Part shown: in pieces, positions 1 to 6,471 of the stretch
Position numbering within the stretch: position 1 is the stretch's first letter
How the letters are laid out: each line of letters starts with the position of its first letter
NCBI GenBank assembly: GCA_902496645.1
Contig: CABVBR010000024.1
Location: forward strand, 1-18,943
Length of the DNA: 18,943 nt
Source of the DNA: an uncultured Collinsella sp.
GTDB lineage: Bacteria; Actinomycetota; Coriobacteriia; Coriobacteriales; Coriobacteriaceae
Reading direction: 5' to 3'
Program-made: the position numbers and the translations under genes
The notes under the pieces: model-generated
The model's database searches: none
Told to the model about the DNA's origin: nothing
What the model saw: the letters and a program-made list of their open reading frames with translations, nothing else

Positions 1-176
1 TCACCTTCTTTGTCGTTCTTGCTATCCTGCATCATCTTCATGGTGTACGGCGCTTGGGGGTTCAGGGCAAAGTCAAACAGAAAGTTGCCGGCAAACCCCA
101 GCAGCGCTACAACGAACACCAGCGCAACGATGCCGGCTATCTTGAGCTTTCGATGGGAACGTGCGTTTTGAGACAT
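1..176 (-). CDS. N-terminal fragment of a membrane-anchored protein, possibly an alpha/beta hydrolase (partial)
   Basis: The frame opens at an ATG on the minus strand (complement of 174-176) and runs off the left edge of the window, so only the first 58 residues are visible. An AGGAAAG ribosome binding site lies a few bases upstream, and there is a strong promoter further back. The visible part has a short basic cytoplasmic tail (SHRKLK), one hydrophobic helix at about residues 12-35, and then the segment DFALNPQAPYT. From memory, single-helix-anchored alpha/beta hydrolases of Firmicutes and Coriobacteria often begin this way, with an ALNP-type segment after the helix. No catalytic residue is inside the window, so the product is an inference. 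The start and reading frame are solid; the family is not. Confidence 0.72.
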   Translation of the reverse strand, partial: MSQNARSHRKLKIAGIVALVFVVALLGFAGNFLFDFALNPQAPYTMKMMQDSKNDKEG

Positions 177-194
177 AAGAAGCTTTCCTATAAG

Positions 195-212
195 ATGTTA
201 ATACATCAACAT
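195..212. promoter_or_regulatory. 18-bp near-palindrome, candidate operator
   Basis: The sequence ATGTTAATACATCAACAT has outer arms ATGTT/AACAT that match perfectly and two AT steps that keep the symmetry, 14 of 18 positions in all. It lies between the predicted start site of the minus-strand promoter and the ribosome binding site. A repressor bound there would block elongation or leader access. The regulator is not identifiable from this window. Confidence 0.4.
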
Positions 213-225
213 TTAATGCAAGCGC

Positions 226-254
226 ATTATGGACGTTCGCCGTTGATGCGTCAA
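226..254 (-). promoter_or_regulatory. Sigma-70-type promoter for the minus-strand gene at the left edge
   Basis: Read on the minus strand, TTGACG (complement of 249-254) is followed after exactly 17 bases by CATAAT (complement of 226-231). This matches the -35/-10 consensus at 5 of 6 bases in each box. Transcription would start near 219, giving a 5' leader of about 43 bases before the ATG at 176. Confidence 0.7.
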
Positions 255-362
255 CAGGCAAAGAATGGGTAAACGAAAGGTCACGTATGGTGCAAATTTC
301 GCACGTACCTAGACGCTTTGATATAGTGTTGAGAACTCTTTACGTTGGAGGATGTAACCGGC

Positions 363-1046
363 ATGTCCGATTCGAGCGACAGTTCTAAGCCGCGACCCAA
401 GACCGCGGCCGTTCCACACTACACGGTGGGCGAGGAGATCATGAACTCCGTCACCCATGGTGTCGGCTGCCTGCTGGGTATCGCGGGCCTGGTGCTCCTG
501 ATCGTATTCGCTGCCCTGCGCGGCGGAGGCCCGGCCCACATGGCCGCGGCGATTGTCTATGGCGTCAGTATCATCCTCGAATACTTGGCCTCCACGCTCT
601 ATCACGCGATTCAGCCCGCTCGCGCCAAACGCGTGTTTCGCATCATCGACCACAGCTGCATCTACCTGCTCATAGCCGGCAGCTATACCCCGTTTTGCCT
701 CATCACACTCGCAAACGACGGCGGCCCTGCGCTGTTCTTTGCCGTGTGGGCCATCGCCATCATCGGCATCGCACTCGAGTGCTTTTTGCGCGAGCGTCAG
801 CCGCACTGGGTAAGCGGCCTGGTCTATCTGCTGATGGGCTGGCTCGTCGTCTTTAAGCTGCCCGAGCTCGTGTCGCTGCTCAACCCCGTGGCACTTGCCC
901 TGCTCGCTGTCGGCGGCGTGTGCTATACCGTGGGCGTGCCGTTCTATATCGCCAAAAACGTGCGCTATCTGCACAGTGTTTTCCACTTGTGGGTGCTCGC
1001 CGGCAGCATCTTCCAGTTCATGGCGGTGATCCTCTTCGTAATCTAG
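363..1046 (+). CDS. Hemolysin III / PAQR family integral membrane protein (YqfA/TrhA-like)
   Basis: The product is a 227-residue multi-helix membrane protein of the hemolysin III group, bacterial members of the PAQR superfamily. Family hallmarks are all present: NSVTHG at 28-33, the first histidine motif STLYH at 77-81, DHSCIYLLIAGSYTP at 96-110, and the C-terminal HSVFHLWVLAGS at 204-215. H81, D96, H204 and H208 are the expected metal ligands. Members have been linked to membrane-fluidity and stress homeostasis; the haemolysin name is historical. I chose the ATG at 363 over an in-frame TTG at 345, because the only ribosome binding site (GGAGG, 347-351) overlaps that TTG. The next gene follows after 108 bases on the same strand. 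Confidence 0.9.
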   Translation: MSDSSDSSKPRPKTAAVPHYTVGEEIMNSVTHGVGCLLGIAGLVLLIVFAALRGGGPAHMAAAIVYGVSIILEYLASTLYHAIQPARAKRVFRIIDHSCIYLLIAGSYTPFCLITLANDGGPALFFAVWAIAIIGIALECFLRERQPHWVSGLVYLLMGWLVVFKLPELVSLLNPVALALLAVGGVCYTVGVPFYIAKNVRYLHSVFHLWVLAGSIFQFMAVILFVI

Positions 1047-1073
1047 CGACCACGCCCACGGCCCCGCTCGCAC

Positions 1074-1094
1074 GGGCAACCGGCGCAATTGCCC
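1074..1094 (+). other. Small inverted repeat between the hemolysin III and CBS-protein genes
   Basis: GGGCAA (1074-1079) and TTGCCC (1089-1094) form a perfect 6-bp stem with a 9-base loop. No T-run follows, so it is at most a weak attenuator or an RNA processing or stability element. It may be chance. Confidence 0.25.
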
Positions 1095-1154
1095 TATCCG
1101 TCACCTACGCTTACTACCCAACGTCCCGAATCTTGGAGGTTCGAGAAACTCCCG

Positions 1155-2528
1155 ATGGACATAACCATCTCCCTTATTACCACGCTCGTTTTAACGCTTA
1201 TCAACGGCTACTTCTCCATGTCCGAGATGGCTCTCACCACGGCTAAGCGCGCCGTGTTGGAACACGATGCCGAGGAGGGCGATAAGCGCGCCGAGCGCGC
1301 CGTCCAGCTTGCCGCCGATTCCGACCAGCTGCTCGCCACCATTCAGGTCGCCATCACGCTCGTGGGCTTCGCCTCGTCCGCCGTCGCCTCGACGAGCCTG
1401 TCCGACCCGCTCGCCACATGGCTCATGAGCTTTGGCATCGCGCCGCTTTCCGCCATCGCGCGCGGCCTGGCGCCGGTCATCATCACCGTCGCGGTCGCCT
1501 TTGTGTCCATCGTGATCGGCGAGCTCGTGCCCAAGCGCATCGGCCTTGCTAACGCCGAGGGCGTATCCAAACAGGTCGTGGGACCGCTCTCCGTGTTCCA
1601 AAAGATCGCCCGCCCGCTCGTGTGGCTGACCGGTGCCTGCTCCGACGGCCTGGCCCGCATCCTGCGCATCAAGAGCGCCGATGACCGCCAGAACGTCTCG
1701 GAGGAAGAAATCAAGTACATGGTCTCGGAGCAGGACGACCTGCTCGACGAGGAAAAGCGCATGATCCACGAGATCTTTGACCTGGGCGACACCGTTGCCC
1801 GCGAGGTCATGGTGCCGCGCGTGGACACCACCATGTGCGAGGACGACGAGACGGTCGCCGACGTGTTGTCCACCATGCGCCAGACCGGCTTCAGCCGCAT
1901 CCCCGTCTATCACGAGGATCCCGACAACGTCGCGGGCATCGCGCACATCAAGGACCTGATCCAGCCCGCGCTCGACGGCAAGGGCGACCAGCCCATCGCT
2001 GGCTTTTTGCGCGATGCCACCTTTGTGCCCGACACCAAGGACATCCTGCCGCTGCTGTCCGAGATGCAGACTTCGCACGACCAGATTGTGGTCGTCGTGG
2101 ACGAGTACGGCGGCACGGCCGGCATCATCACCATCGAGGACATCGTCGAGGAGATCGTCGGCGAGATCGAGGACGAGTTCGATCCCGACAACAAGTACCT
2201 CACGCGCCTCTCGCGCCGTGAGTGGCTCGTCGATGGGCGTTTTTCGTGCGATGACGCGATTGAGCTTGGTTGGCCGCTCGAGGAAAGCGATGATTATGAG
2301 ACCATCGCCGGCTGGATTTTGGAGCTTTGTGACTCAGTGCCCGACATCGGAGAGGTGTTTGAGGTCGCAGGGTACAAGTTCAAGGTACAGTCGATGCGTG
2401 GCCAGCGCATCTCGCTCATTCGCGTGATTGCTCCGGCCGAAACCGATAAGAAGGATTCCGAGTCCCCGGCAGAGAAGCCGGCGGCGTCGGGTGCGGGCTC
2501 TGCGGATCCGCACGACGGCGACGAGTAG
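1155..2528 (+). CDS. CNNM/CorC (HlyC/TlyC-like) CBS-domain membrane transporter
   Basis: The 457-residue protein has the full architecture of the DUF21-CBS-CorC_HlyC family. The N-terminal membrane domain spans about 1-175 and carries the conserved GYFSMSEMAL near its start and GELVPK at 122-127. A CBS pair covers about 217-340 and includes REVMVPRVD and the very conserved VVVVDEYGGTAGIITIEDI. The C-terminal CorC_HlyC domain covers about 350-427 and is followed by a 30-residue hydrophilic tail rich in Ala, Glu, Asp and Ser. Family members are linked to Mg2+ or Co2+ export and resistance, with nucleotide binding at the CBS pair. The start is the ATG at 1155. The preceding GGAGGT (1135-1140) is 14 bases away, which is long, but the only alternative starts lie well upstream of it. 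The downstream gene begins 24 bases after the stop, so they are probably cotranscribed. Confidence 0.9.
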   Translation: MDITISLITTLVLTLINGYFSMSEMALTTAKRAVLEHDAEEGDKRAERAVQLAADSDQLLATIQVAITLVGFASSAVASTSLSDPLATWLMSFGIAPLSAIARGLAPVIITVAVAFVSIVIGELVPKRIGLANAEGVSKQVVGPLSVFQKIARPLVWLTGACSDGLARILRIKSADDRQNVSEEEIKYMVSEQDDLLDEEKRMIHEIFDLGDTVAREVMVPRVDTTMCEDDETVADVLSTMRQTGFSRIPVYHEDPDNVAGIAHIKDLIQPALDGKGDQPIAGFLRDATFVPDTKDILPLLSEMQTSHDQIVVVVDEYGGTAGIITIEDIVEEIVGEIEDEFDPDNKYLTRLSRREWLVDGRFSCDDAIELGWPLEESDDYETIAGWILELCDSVPDIGEVFEVAGYKFKVQSMRGQRISLIRVIAPAETDKKDSESPAEKPAASGAGSADPHDGDE

Positions 2529-2552
2529 GGCAAGGACGAGTAGGGGAGAGTT

Positions 2553-3386
2553 ATGGCAGGCCTGTTCAACATCCTTAAGGTCACCGTCAGCGAGGACAAG
2601 ATTTGCGCGCACGTGCTGGTGAACCCCGGCATGCCGCTCATGACCTCGGAGGATATCGAGGCCACGGCGCGCGTGTACTACCTGGTGCCCGCGATTGCCA
2701 AGCACCTGTGCCTGGGCGACTCCGGCCGCGAATTCCAGGATTGCATGGGCCAGACCGAGCTTTGCCATCTGCTGGAGCACGTGACGGTCGAGCTCATGAA
2801 CGAGACCGGTCTTGCCGGCAGCATCTCGTGCGGTCGCACGCGCGTGAGCGAGCATGACGAGCGTGTCTTTGAGATTGAGCTTTCGTGCCCCGATGATGCG
2901 CTGGCCATCGGCGCGCTGTCTTCGGCCACCTTTATGATGGACTGGGCGTACCTGCACGCCGACCAGCCGGCCCCCGATGTGGAGGGCACAGTCGCGGGCC
3001 TGCGCAACCTGGTGCTGGGCATGCGCGCCGAGGCCGCGGGCAAGGACCCGCACGAGGCCGTTGCCGCTGCGAACGGCGAGGACGTGGCGGAGGATGCGGC
3101 CGAGGGCGACGCTCCTGTCGACGCCGACACCGAGCCTGCTGTCGATGCCGCCGCCGAGCCCGTTTCCGCCGAGCCCCAGGGCGTCCCCAGCTTTGACGAC
3201 GAGCCGCAGATGGCAATCGATACCGAGGGCGCGGTCGCCGAGAACCACGAGGCCCCCGCGGCCGTCTTTGGCGGCGCGGCAACGGCTCCGTCCGGCTCGG
3301 CACACGAGGGCGGCCTGCCGCTCGTCGATGGCGCCGGCGAGGACCCGGCCGCCACGATGGCCATGCCCACCATGCCCCAGGAGTAG
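2553..3386 (+). CDS. Stand-alone protein resembling the N-terminal domain of cyanophycin synthetase, with an acidic tail
   Basis: The 277-residue product has two parts. Residues 1-140 form a folded domain. Its core, about 42-130, matches what I recall of the cyanophycin synthetase N domain: a LVPAIAKH...GREF stretch, then a helix HLLEHVTVEL (72-81), then GRTR (94-97), then a strand and an Ala-rich helix. CphA proteins have the equivalents LPSL..HFC..R.GGF, GH.VEH.ALEL and GRTR in the same order. Residues 141-277 are low-complexity and rich in Ala, Glu, Asp and Pro, probably disordered. The ATP-grasp and Mur-ligase-like domains of CphA are absent and not encoded nearby. A good site (AGGGGAGA, 2542-2549) precedes the ATG. 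It follows the CBS transporter gene by 24 bases. The coding call is firm; the family link comes from remembered alignment and the function is unknown. Confidence 0.8.
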   Translation: MAGLFNILKVTVSEDKICAHVLVNPGMPLMTSEDIEATARVYYLVPAIAKHLCLGDSGREFQDCMGQTELCHLLEHVTVELMNETGLAGSISCGRTRVSEHDERVFEIELSCPDDALAIGALSSATFMMDWAYLHADQPAPDVEGTVAGLRNLVLGMRAEAAGKDPHEAVAAANGEDVAEDAAEGDAPVDADTEPAVDAAAEPVSAEPQGVPSFDDEPQMAIDTEGAVAENHEAPAAVFGGAATAPSGSAHEGGLPLVDGAGEDPAATMAMPTMPQE

Positions 3387-3465
3387 GTCCACGCATTTAT
3401 CACCATCATGTACCTGCGCTGTTACCGTACGCAGATGAGCGGGACGGCAAGTGTTGCGCTGCGGG

Positions 3466-3471
3466 TATAAT
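3466..3471 (+). promoter_or_regulatory. -10 box of a probable promoter for the YtxH/PRC-barrel pair
   Basis: A perfect TATAAT lies 52 bases upstream of the YtxH start. It sits in the 136-base gap after the cyanophycin-synthetase-N-like gene. The -35 region is poor (GACGGC at 3444-3449), so an activator may be needed. No terminator is visible in the gap, so read-through from upstream is possible. Confidence 0.5.
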
Positions 3472-3522
3472 GGACAGCATTCAAACGGTGGGCATCGAGG
3501 TGCCCGCAGGAGAGGAATGATC

Positions 3523-3912
3523 ATGGGAAAGACTTTCAGCTTTGTCTCCGGTGCGCTCTTTGGTGCTGCTGCCGGCGCTATCATCGGCGTTGCCCTGGCC
3601 CCGCGCTCGGGTGCCGAGACCCGTGCCATGGCTGCCGATATCGCCAACGACGCCTGGGACAACATGCGTGACACCTACGAGCACAGCGCCGAGGAGGCCC
3701 GTGCCGCGGTCAACGACTTTGGCCCGATGGTCGACGCCAAGACCGATGACCTGCGCGCCAAGGTCGACCTGGCCCGCGAGCGCATGGACCAGCTTCGCGA
3801 GCAGCTCAACGATGCCATCTCGGGCGGCAACGTGACGCCCGCTGCCGACGTCGTGGTCGAGAACGTCACCGAGGCCGGCACCGAGGCCACGGAGTCCTCG
3901 ACCGAGGCATAA
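3523..3912 (+). CDS. YtxH-domain protein, small membrane-anchored coiled coil
   Basis: The 129-residue protein has one glycine/alanine-rich membrane helix (about 5-26) ending in GVALAPRSGAETR, the signature stretch of YtxH-like proteins. It continues as an amphipathic, charged helical region (about 35-100) and a Thr/Glu-rich tail. YtxH proteins are general-stress-associated in Bacillus but have no defined biochemical activity. The start is the ATG at 3523, because the AGGAGAGG site at 3508-3515 is correctly spaced for it and too close to the ATG at 3517. Its stop codon overlaps the start of the next gene in a TAATG arrangement, so the two proteins are translationally coupled and probably work together at the membrane. 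Confidence 0.85.
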   Translation: MGKTFSFVSGALFGAAAGAIIGVALAPRSGAETRAMAADIANDAWDNMRDTYEHSAEEARAAVNDFGPMVDAKTDDLRAKVDLARERMDQLREQLNDAISGGNVTPAADVVVENVTEAGTEATESSTEA

Positions 3913-4667
3913 TGCGCGCAGGGGATTTTGTCGGCGTCAAGGTTTATCGTAAGCCTGCCGAAGACAAGCGCACCAAAAAGGACGGCACGCCGCGCAGCCC
4001 TAAAAAGCTCGGCAAGATTCACTTTCCCGTCTTTACCCCGGGCGGCACGCGCGTGGTGGGCTTTATGGTCCGCCAGTCCGATATCGCGGGTATGATCGAG
4101 CGTCCCGACCGCTTTGTGGCGCTCGATGCCATCGGCGTCTATGAGGGTGCTGTCGCGGTCGACGACGTCAAGGGCACCTATGATGCCGCCGCAGCCAAGC
4201 GCCTCGATATCAACCTGGACGATTGCATCATCTGGGTCGGCATGGACGTGCGCACGGAATCGGGCGATGTCGTGGGCTACTGCTCGGACGTTGAGTTCAA
4301 GCCGCGCTCGGGTATTGTGCAGATGTTCTACGTGACCGCCGGTGCCGCTTCGAGCGTGCTGGTGGGCGACACGCAGGTGCCGCCGACGATGCTGCGCGGC
4401 TACGAGAACGGTGCGATGATTGTCTCGGACGAGGTCAAGGCGCTCGGGTATTCGGGCGGCGCGGCCGCCAAGGCTGCCGAGGCCAGTGTCGTGGTAGGCG
4501 ATAAGGTCAAGAAGGGCGCCAAGGTGCTCGATGACAAGGGATCGGTCGCCGTGGACAAGGGCAGTCGCGCACTGGGCAAGCAGCTCGGCAAGACGCGCGG
4601 TATGTTCAAGGCCTTTAAGGACGAATATCAAAAGGCGAGCGGGGGCTCGTCAAAAGCTAGCAAATAG
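3912..4667 (+). CDS. PRC-barrel domain protein, two barrel-like repeats
   Basis: The 251-residue soluble protein starts on the A of the preceding TAA stop (TAATG). Two PRC-barrel-like segments can be read. The first is about residues 5-75 (FVGVKVYRK, LGKIHFPVF, VVGFMVRQSDI). The second is about 103-180 (WVGMDVRTESGDVVGYCSDVEF, then a short hydrophobic strand and an IVSDEV end). PRC barrels are small beta folds found in photosynthetic reaction-centre H subunits, RimM and other proteins, where they usually mediate protein or ligand contacts. The C-terminal 60 residues are Lys/Gly/Ser-rich and probably disordered. The domain call rests on pattern recognition. Coupling to the YtxH gene suggests a shared envelope or stress role. 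The MgtE-like protein at 6469 also begins with PRC-like segments. Confidence 0.78.
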   Translation: MRAGDFVGVKVYRKPAEDKRTKKDGTPRSPKKLGKIHFPVFTPGGTRVVGFMVRQSDIAGMIERPDRFVALDAIGVYEGAVAVDDVKGTYDAAAAKRLDINLDDCIIWVGMDVRTESGDVVGYCSDVEFKPRSGIVQMFYVTAGAASSVLVGDTQVPPTMLRGYENGAMIVSDEVKALGYSGGAAAKAAEASVVVGDKVKKGAKVLDDKGSVAVDKGSRALGKQLGKTRGMFKAFKDEYQKASGGSSKASK

Positions 4668-4688
4668 AGACGTACCAAATGATGGGAG

Positions 4689-4718
4689 GCGAGCCGGAGA
4701 CATGTTGCTCCGGCTCGC
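4689..4718 (+). terminator. Strong hairpin after the PRC-barrel gene, terminator-like
   Basis: GCGAGCCGGAG (4689-4699) and CTCCGGCTCGC (4708-4718) form a perfect 11-bp stem around an 8-base loop, 21 bases after the stop. The following TGTGTTTAT is only moderately T-rich, so termination may be partial. The ribosome binding site of the next gene lies 12 bases beyond the stem. Confidence 0.6.
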
Positions 4719-4739
4719 TGTGTTTATGGGGGAGGGCAC

Positions 4740-6146
4740 ATGCGCCAAAACGGATCTAACTTAAACGGGCGCTCGGCTGCGCGTCCGACGGCGCGCCGCG
4801 ACCTGGGGCAACTGCCCGGCGGTCAGCGTCGACGTCGCCGTAAGCCCGGCGCGATGTACCTCAACCATAGCCGTGGGTTTAGCGATCGCAGCGCGCGCAT
4901 CGGCAACGGGCGCTCGCCGCGCCGACCGTCCCGTCTGCCCTATGCGCTTATCGCCGTGGGTTGCGCGCTCGTGCTGTTTATCGCTGCCGTCGTGGGCTAC
5001 GTCAACCGCAGCGTGGACGTGGAACTCAACGGGCAAAAGACCGCGGTGCGCGTGGGCTCTACGTTGCAGAATCTTATCGACGATCAAAGCCTGACCGAAA
5101 CGTACGACGCCGGTGATCTGCTGGCCGTCGACGACAGCGTGCTTAAGCGCCATGGCGGCGAAAAGCTGTCGGTGAAGATCGACGGCAAGCGCGTGAAGCA
5201 AGGCAAATGGGGTAGCCGCGAACTTGAGGGCGGCGAGAAGGTGACGGTCAAGGATGGCCGTAACACCTACGAAAAGCACGAGGTCCAGGCCACGACTATC
5301 GAGCCAAAGCTTAAGGTCGAGGGCACGGGTGCCATTGAGTATGTCAAAGCCTGGGGTGTTCAGGGCCGCTCCGAGGTATGGGTCGGCGAGCAGTCGGGCA
5401 AGACGCAGGACCGCGGCGAGGTCGTGTCCGCCACCGACTGCGTAGTCGAGTGCGCAAGCGTAGCGCCCAAGGGCAACGAAAAGTACGTGGCCCTGACATT
5501 TGACGAGGGCCCGAGTAGTGCGACCAAGCAGATCTTGCAGGTGCTCAAGGAAAAGGCCGTCACGGCGACGTTTTTCCTTTCGGGCGATGCCGCGGAAGCC
5601 TCGCCCGCTACTGCTAAAGCGATTGTCGATGCCGGGTGCGAGATCGGCTCCAACAGCTACAGCGATGATTCGCTCAAGGGCGAGGATCGCGAGACGGTGC
5701 GCAAGCAGATCACGAAGGGCACCGAGGCGATTAAGTCGGCGACCGGCGTCGAGACGATGTTGCTGCGTGCCCCCTACGCCGCGTTTGACGAGCAAAACTG
5801 GATCGACTCGATGGACCTGGTGTCCGCCGTGGTTTCGTGGAATATCGATTCGGGCGACTGGCTGCTCAACGGCGCTGACGAGCAAGTATCGACCGTGCTC
5901 GATTCGGTGACGCCGGGCAATATTGTGCTGCTCACCGATAGCGATGAGTGCGCCGAGCAGACGCTCGAGGCGCTGCCGCAGATTATCGACGGCCTTGTCG
6001 CCGACGGCTACAAGATCGTGACGCTCAGCGACCTGGTCAAGACGGACACGGCATTGAGCAAAAAGCTCACCTCGCTCACCAAGGTTTCCATGCCCAAAAA
6101 CGCCGTGTTCCCCCAACTTCCCGAGGACGACGACACCACGGACTAG
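4740..6146 (+). CDS. Membrane-anchored polysaccharide-deacetylase-like (NodB fold) protein with a degenerate active site
   Basis: The 468-residue protein has a very basic cytoplasmic tail (1-66, with a run of Arg at 30-34), one membrane helix (about 67-88) and an exported remainder. Residues 91-180 hold VDVELNGQKTAVRVGSTLQN and related strands, possibly small ubiquitin-like or G5-type modules. Residues 246-432 are a NodB/CE4 fold. Compared with the family motifs: TFDDGP is TFDEGP (253-258, D255 kept, metal Asp changed to Glu); the HxxxH metal site is GSNSYSDD (303-310), with neither histidine; RxPY is kept (R343, P345, Y346); the W..D..DW motif is kept (D370, D373, W374); and the last LxHD is LLTD (397-400), with its histidine gone. 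Metal-dependent deacetylation is therefore unlikely unless it uses other ligands. GGAGG at 4731-4735 supports the start. It may act as a cell-wall glycan-binding or regulatory protein. Confidence 0.85.
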   Translation: MRQNGSNLNGRSAARPTARRDLGQLPGGQRRRRRKPGAMYLNHSRGFSDRSARIGNGRSPRRPSRLPYALIAVGCALVLFIAAVVGYVNRSVDVELNGQKTAVRVGSTLQNLIDDQSLTETYDAGDLLAVDDSVLKRHGGEKLSVKIDGKRVKQGKWGSRELEGGEKVTVKDGRNTYEKHEVQATTIEPKLKVEGTGAIEYVKAWGVQGRSEVWVGEQSGKTQDRGEVVSATDCVVECASVAPKGNEKYVALTFDEGPSSATKQILQVLKEKAVTATFFLSGDAAEASPATAKAIVDAGCEIGSNSYSDDSLKGEDRETVRKQITKGTEAIKSATGVETMLLRAPYAAFDEQNWIDSMDLVSAVVSWNIDSGDWLLNGADEQVSTVLDSVTPGNIVLLTDSDECAEQTLEALPQIIDGLVADGYKIVTLSDLVKTDTALSKKLTSLTKVSMPKNAVFPQLPEDDDTTD

Positions 6147-6170
6147 TCATTGAAGAACGTCCCCAATGAC
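6146..6170. repeat. Inverted repeat carrying a GAACGTCCCCAA word shared with 10001-10012
   Basis: GTCATTG (6146-6152) and CAATGAC (6164-6170) are perfect inverted arms overlapping the end of the deacetylase-like gene. The loop and 3' arm contain GAACGTCCCCAA (6155-6166), which recurs exactly at 10001-10012. No T-run follows, so this is more like an interspersed REP-type element than a terminator. Confidence 0.5.
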
Positions 6171-6246
6171 TATGTCACGGATACGTCAGTGTTTGGTATG
6201 CCTGCAATGTGCAGCGCATAAATTCGGTGCCGCAGCGCGATGCTGA

Positions 6247-6255
6247 TGCTATAGT
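6247..6255 (+). promoter_or_regulatory. Extended -10 promoter for the Mg2+ transport operon
   Basis: TGCTATAGT combines an extended -10 TG with TATAGT (5 of 6 to consensus). The -35 region is weak, as is common with extended -10 promoters. Transcription would begin near 6262, leaving a leader of about 207 bases before the start codon at 6469. A weaker alternative is TTGGTA (6193-6198) with CATAAA (6217-6222) at 18-base spacing. Confidence 0.45.
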
Positions 6256-6261
6256 TACTGC

Positions 6262-6468
6262 GGTTAATGAGGGTCAAGAGAAAGGTTACAGGTGAAATCC
6301 AAACCTCGACCATACAGTCGATGACCCCATGCAGGTGCTTTCTGCGCGTGCACGGGGTGTGAGCGCCGAGCGGCGTGCCGCCTGCGCATGCGTATATATG
6401 TCTAAAAGTCCACGAATTGCGTGCCGGCATGGTCACGCGGTCCGCAGGAATAATGATGGGGAGCACCA
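6262..6468 (+). ncRNA. Structured 5' leader of the MgtE-NRMT operon, candidate Mg2+-responsive RNA
   Basis: This leader accounts for most of the 322-base gap after the deacetylase-like gene. It can fold as a three-way junction. P1 pairs GGGTC (6271-6275) with GACCC (6323-6327). P2 pairs GGTT (6284-6287) with AACC (6302-6305) and encloses GGTGAAATCC. P3 pairs CGAC (6307-6310) with GTCG (6317-6320). A second domain pairs CATG+CAGG (6328-6335) with CCTG+CATG (6381-6390), with a 2-base bulge, and encloses a CGCC/GGCG hairpin (6364-6374). Long structured leaders in front of Mg2+ transporter genes often sense Mg2+ (M-box class). I do not find the canonical M-box 5' sequence, so the class is open. 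No T-run terminator is visible; control could be at translation. Confidence 0.45.
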
Positions 6469-6471
6469 TTG
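6458..6471 (+). promoter_or_regulatory. Ribosome binding site that fixes a TTG start for the MgtE-like gene
   Basis: GGGGAG (6458-6463) is followed after 5 bases by TTG (6469-6471). The nearby ATG codons at 6453 and 6456 are in other frames, so TTG is the only well-placed start. A weak start codon fits a gene kept at low expression or controlled through its leader. Confidence 0.7.

Noticed and set aside
345..362. Upstream TTG start for the hemolysin III gene
   Set aside because: The TTG overlaps the only ribosome binding site (GGAGG, 347-351), so it cannot be served by it; the ATG at 363 is better placed.
3398..3440. Hairpin CTGCG...CGCAG after the cyanophycin-N-like gene as a terminator
   Set aside because: The stem is only 5 bp with an 11-base loop and no T-run.
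4531..4764. A 77-codon plus-strand frame spanning the end of the PRC-barrel gene and the hairpin
   Set aside because: It overlaps a real gene in another frame, runs through a strong hairpin, and has no recognisable protein features.
6264..6335. FMN, cobalamin or c-di-AMP riboswitch, from the GGTGAAATCC and CGAC...GTCG segments
   Set aside because: Only short pieces resemble these classes. The remaining conserved boxes and overall order are missing, and the downstream genes are Mg2+ transporters, not flavin, corrinoid or c-di-AMP-linked genes.
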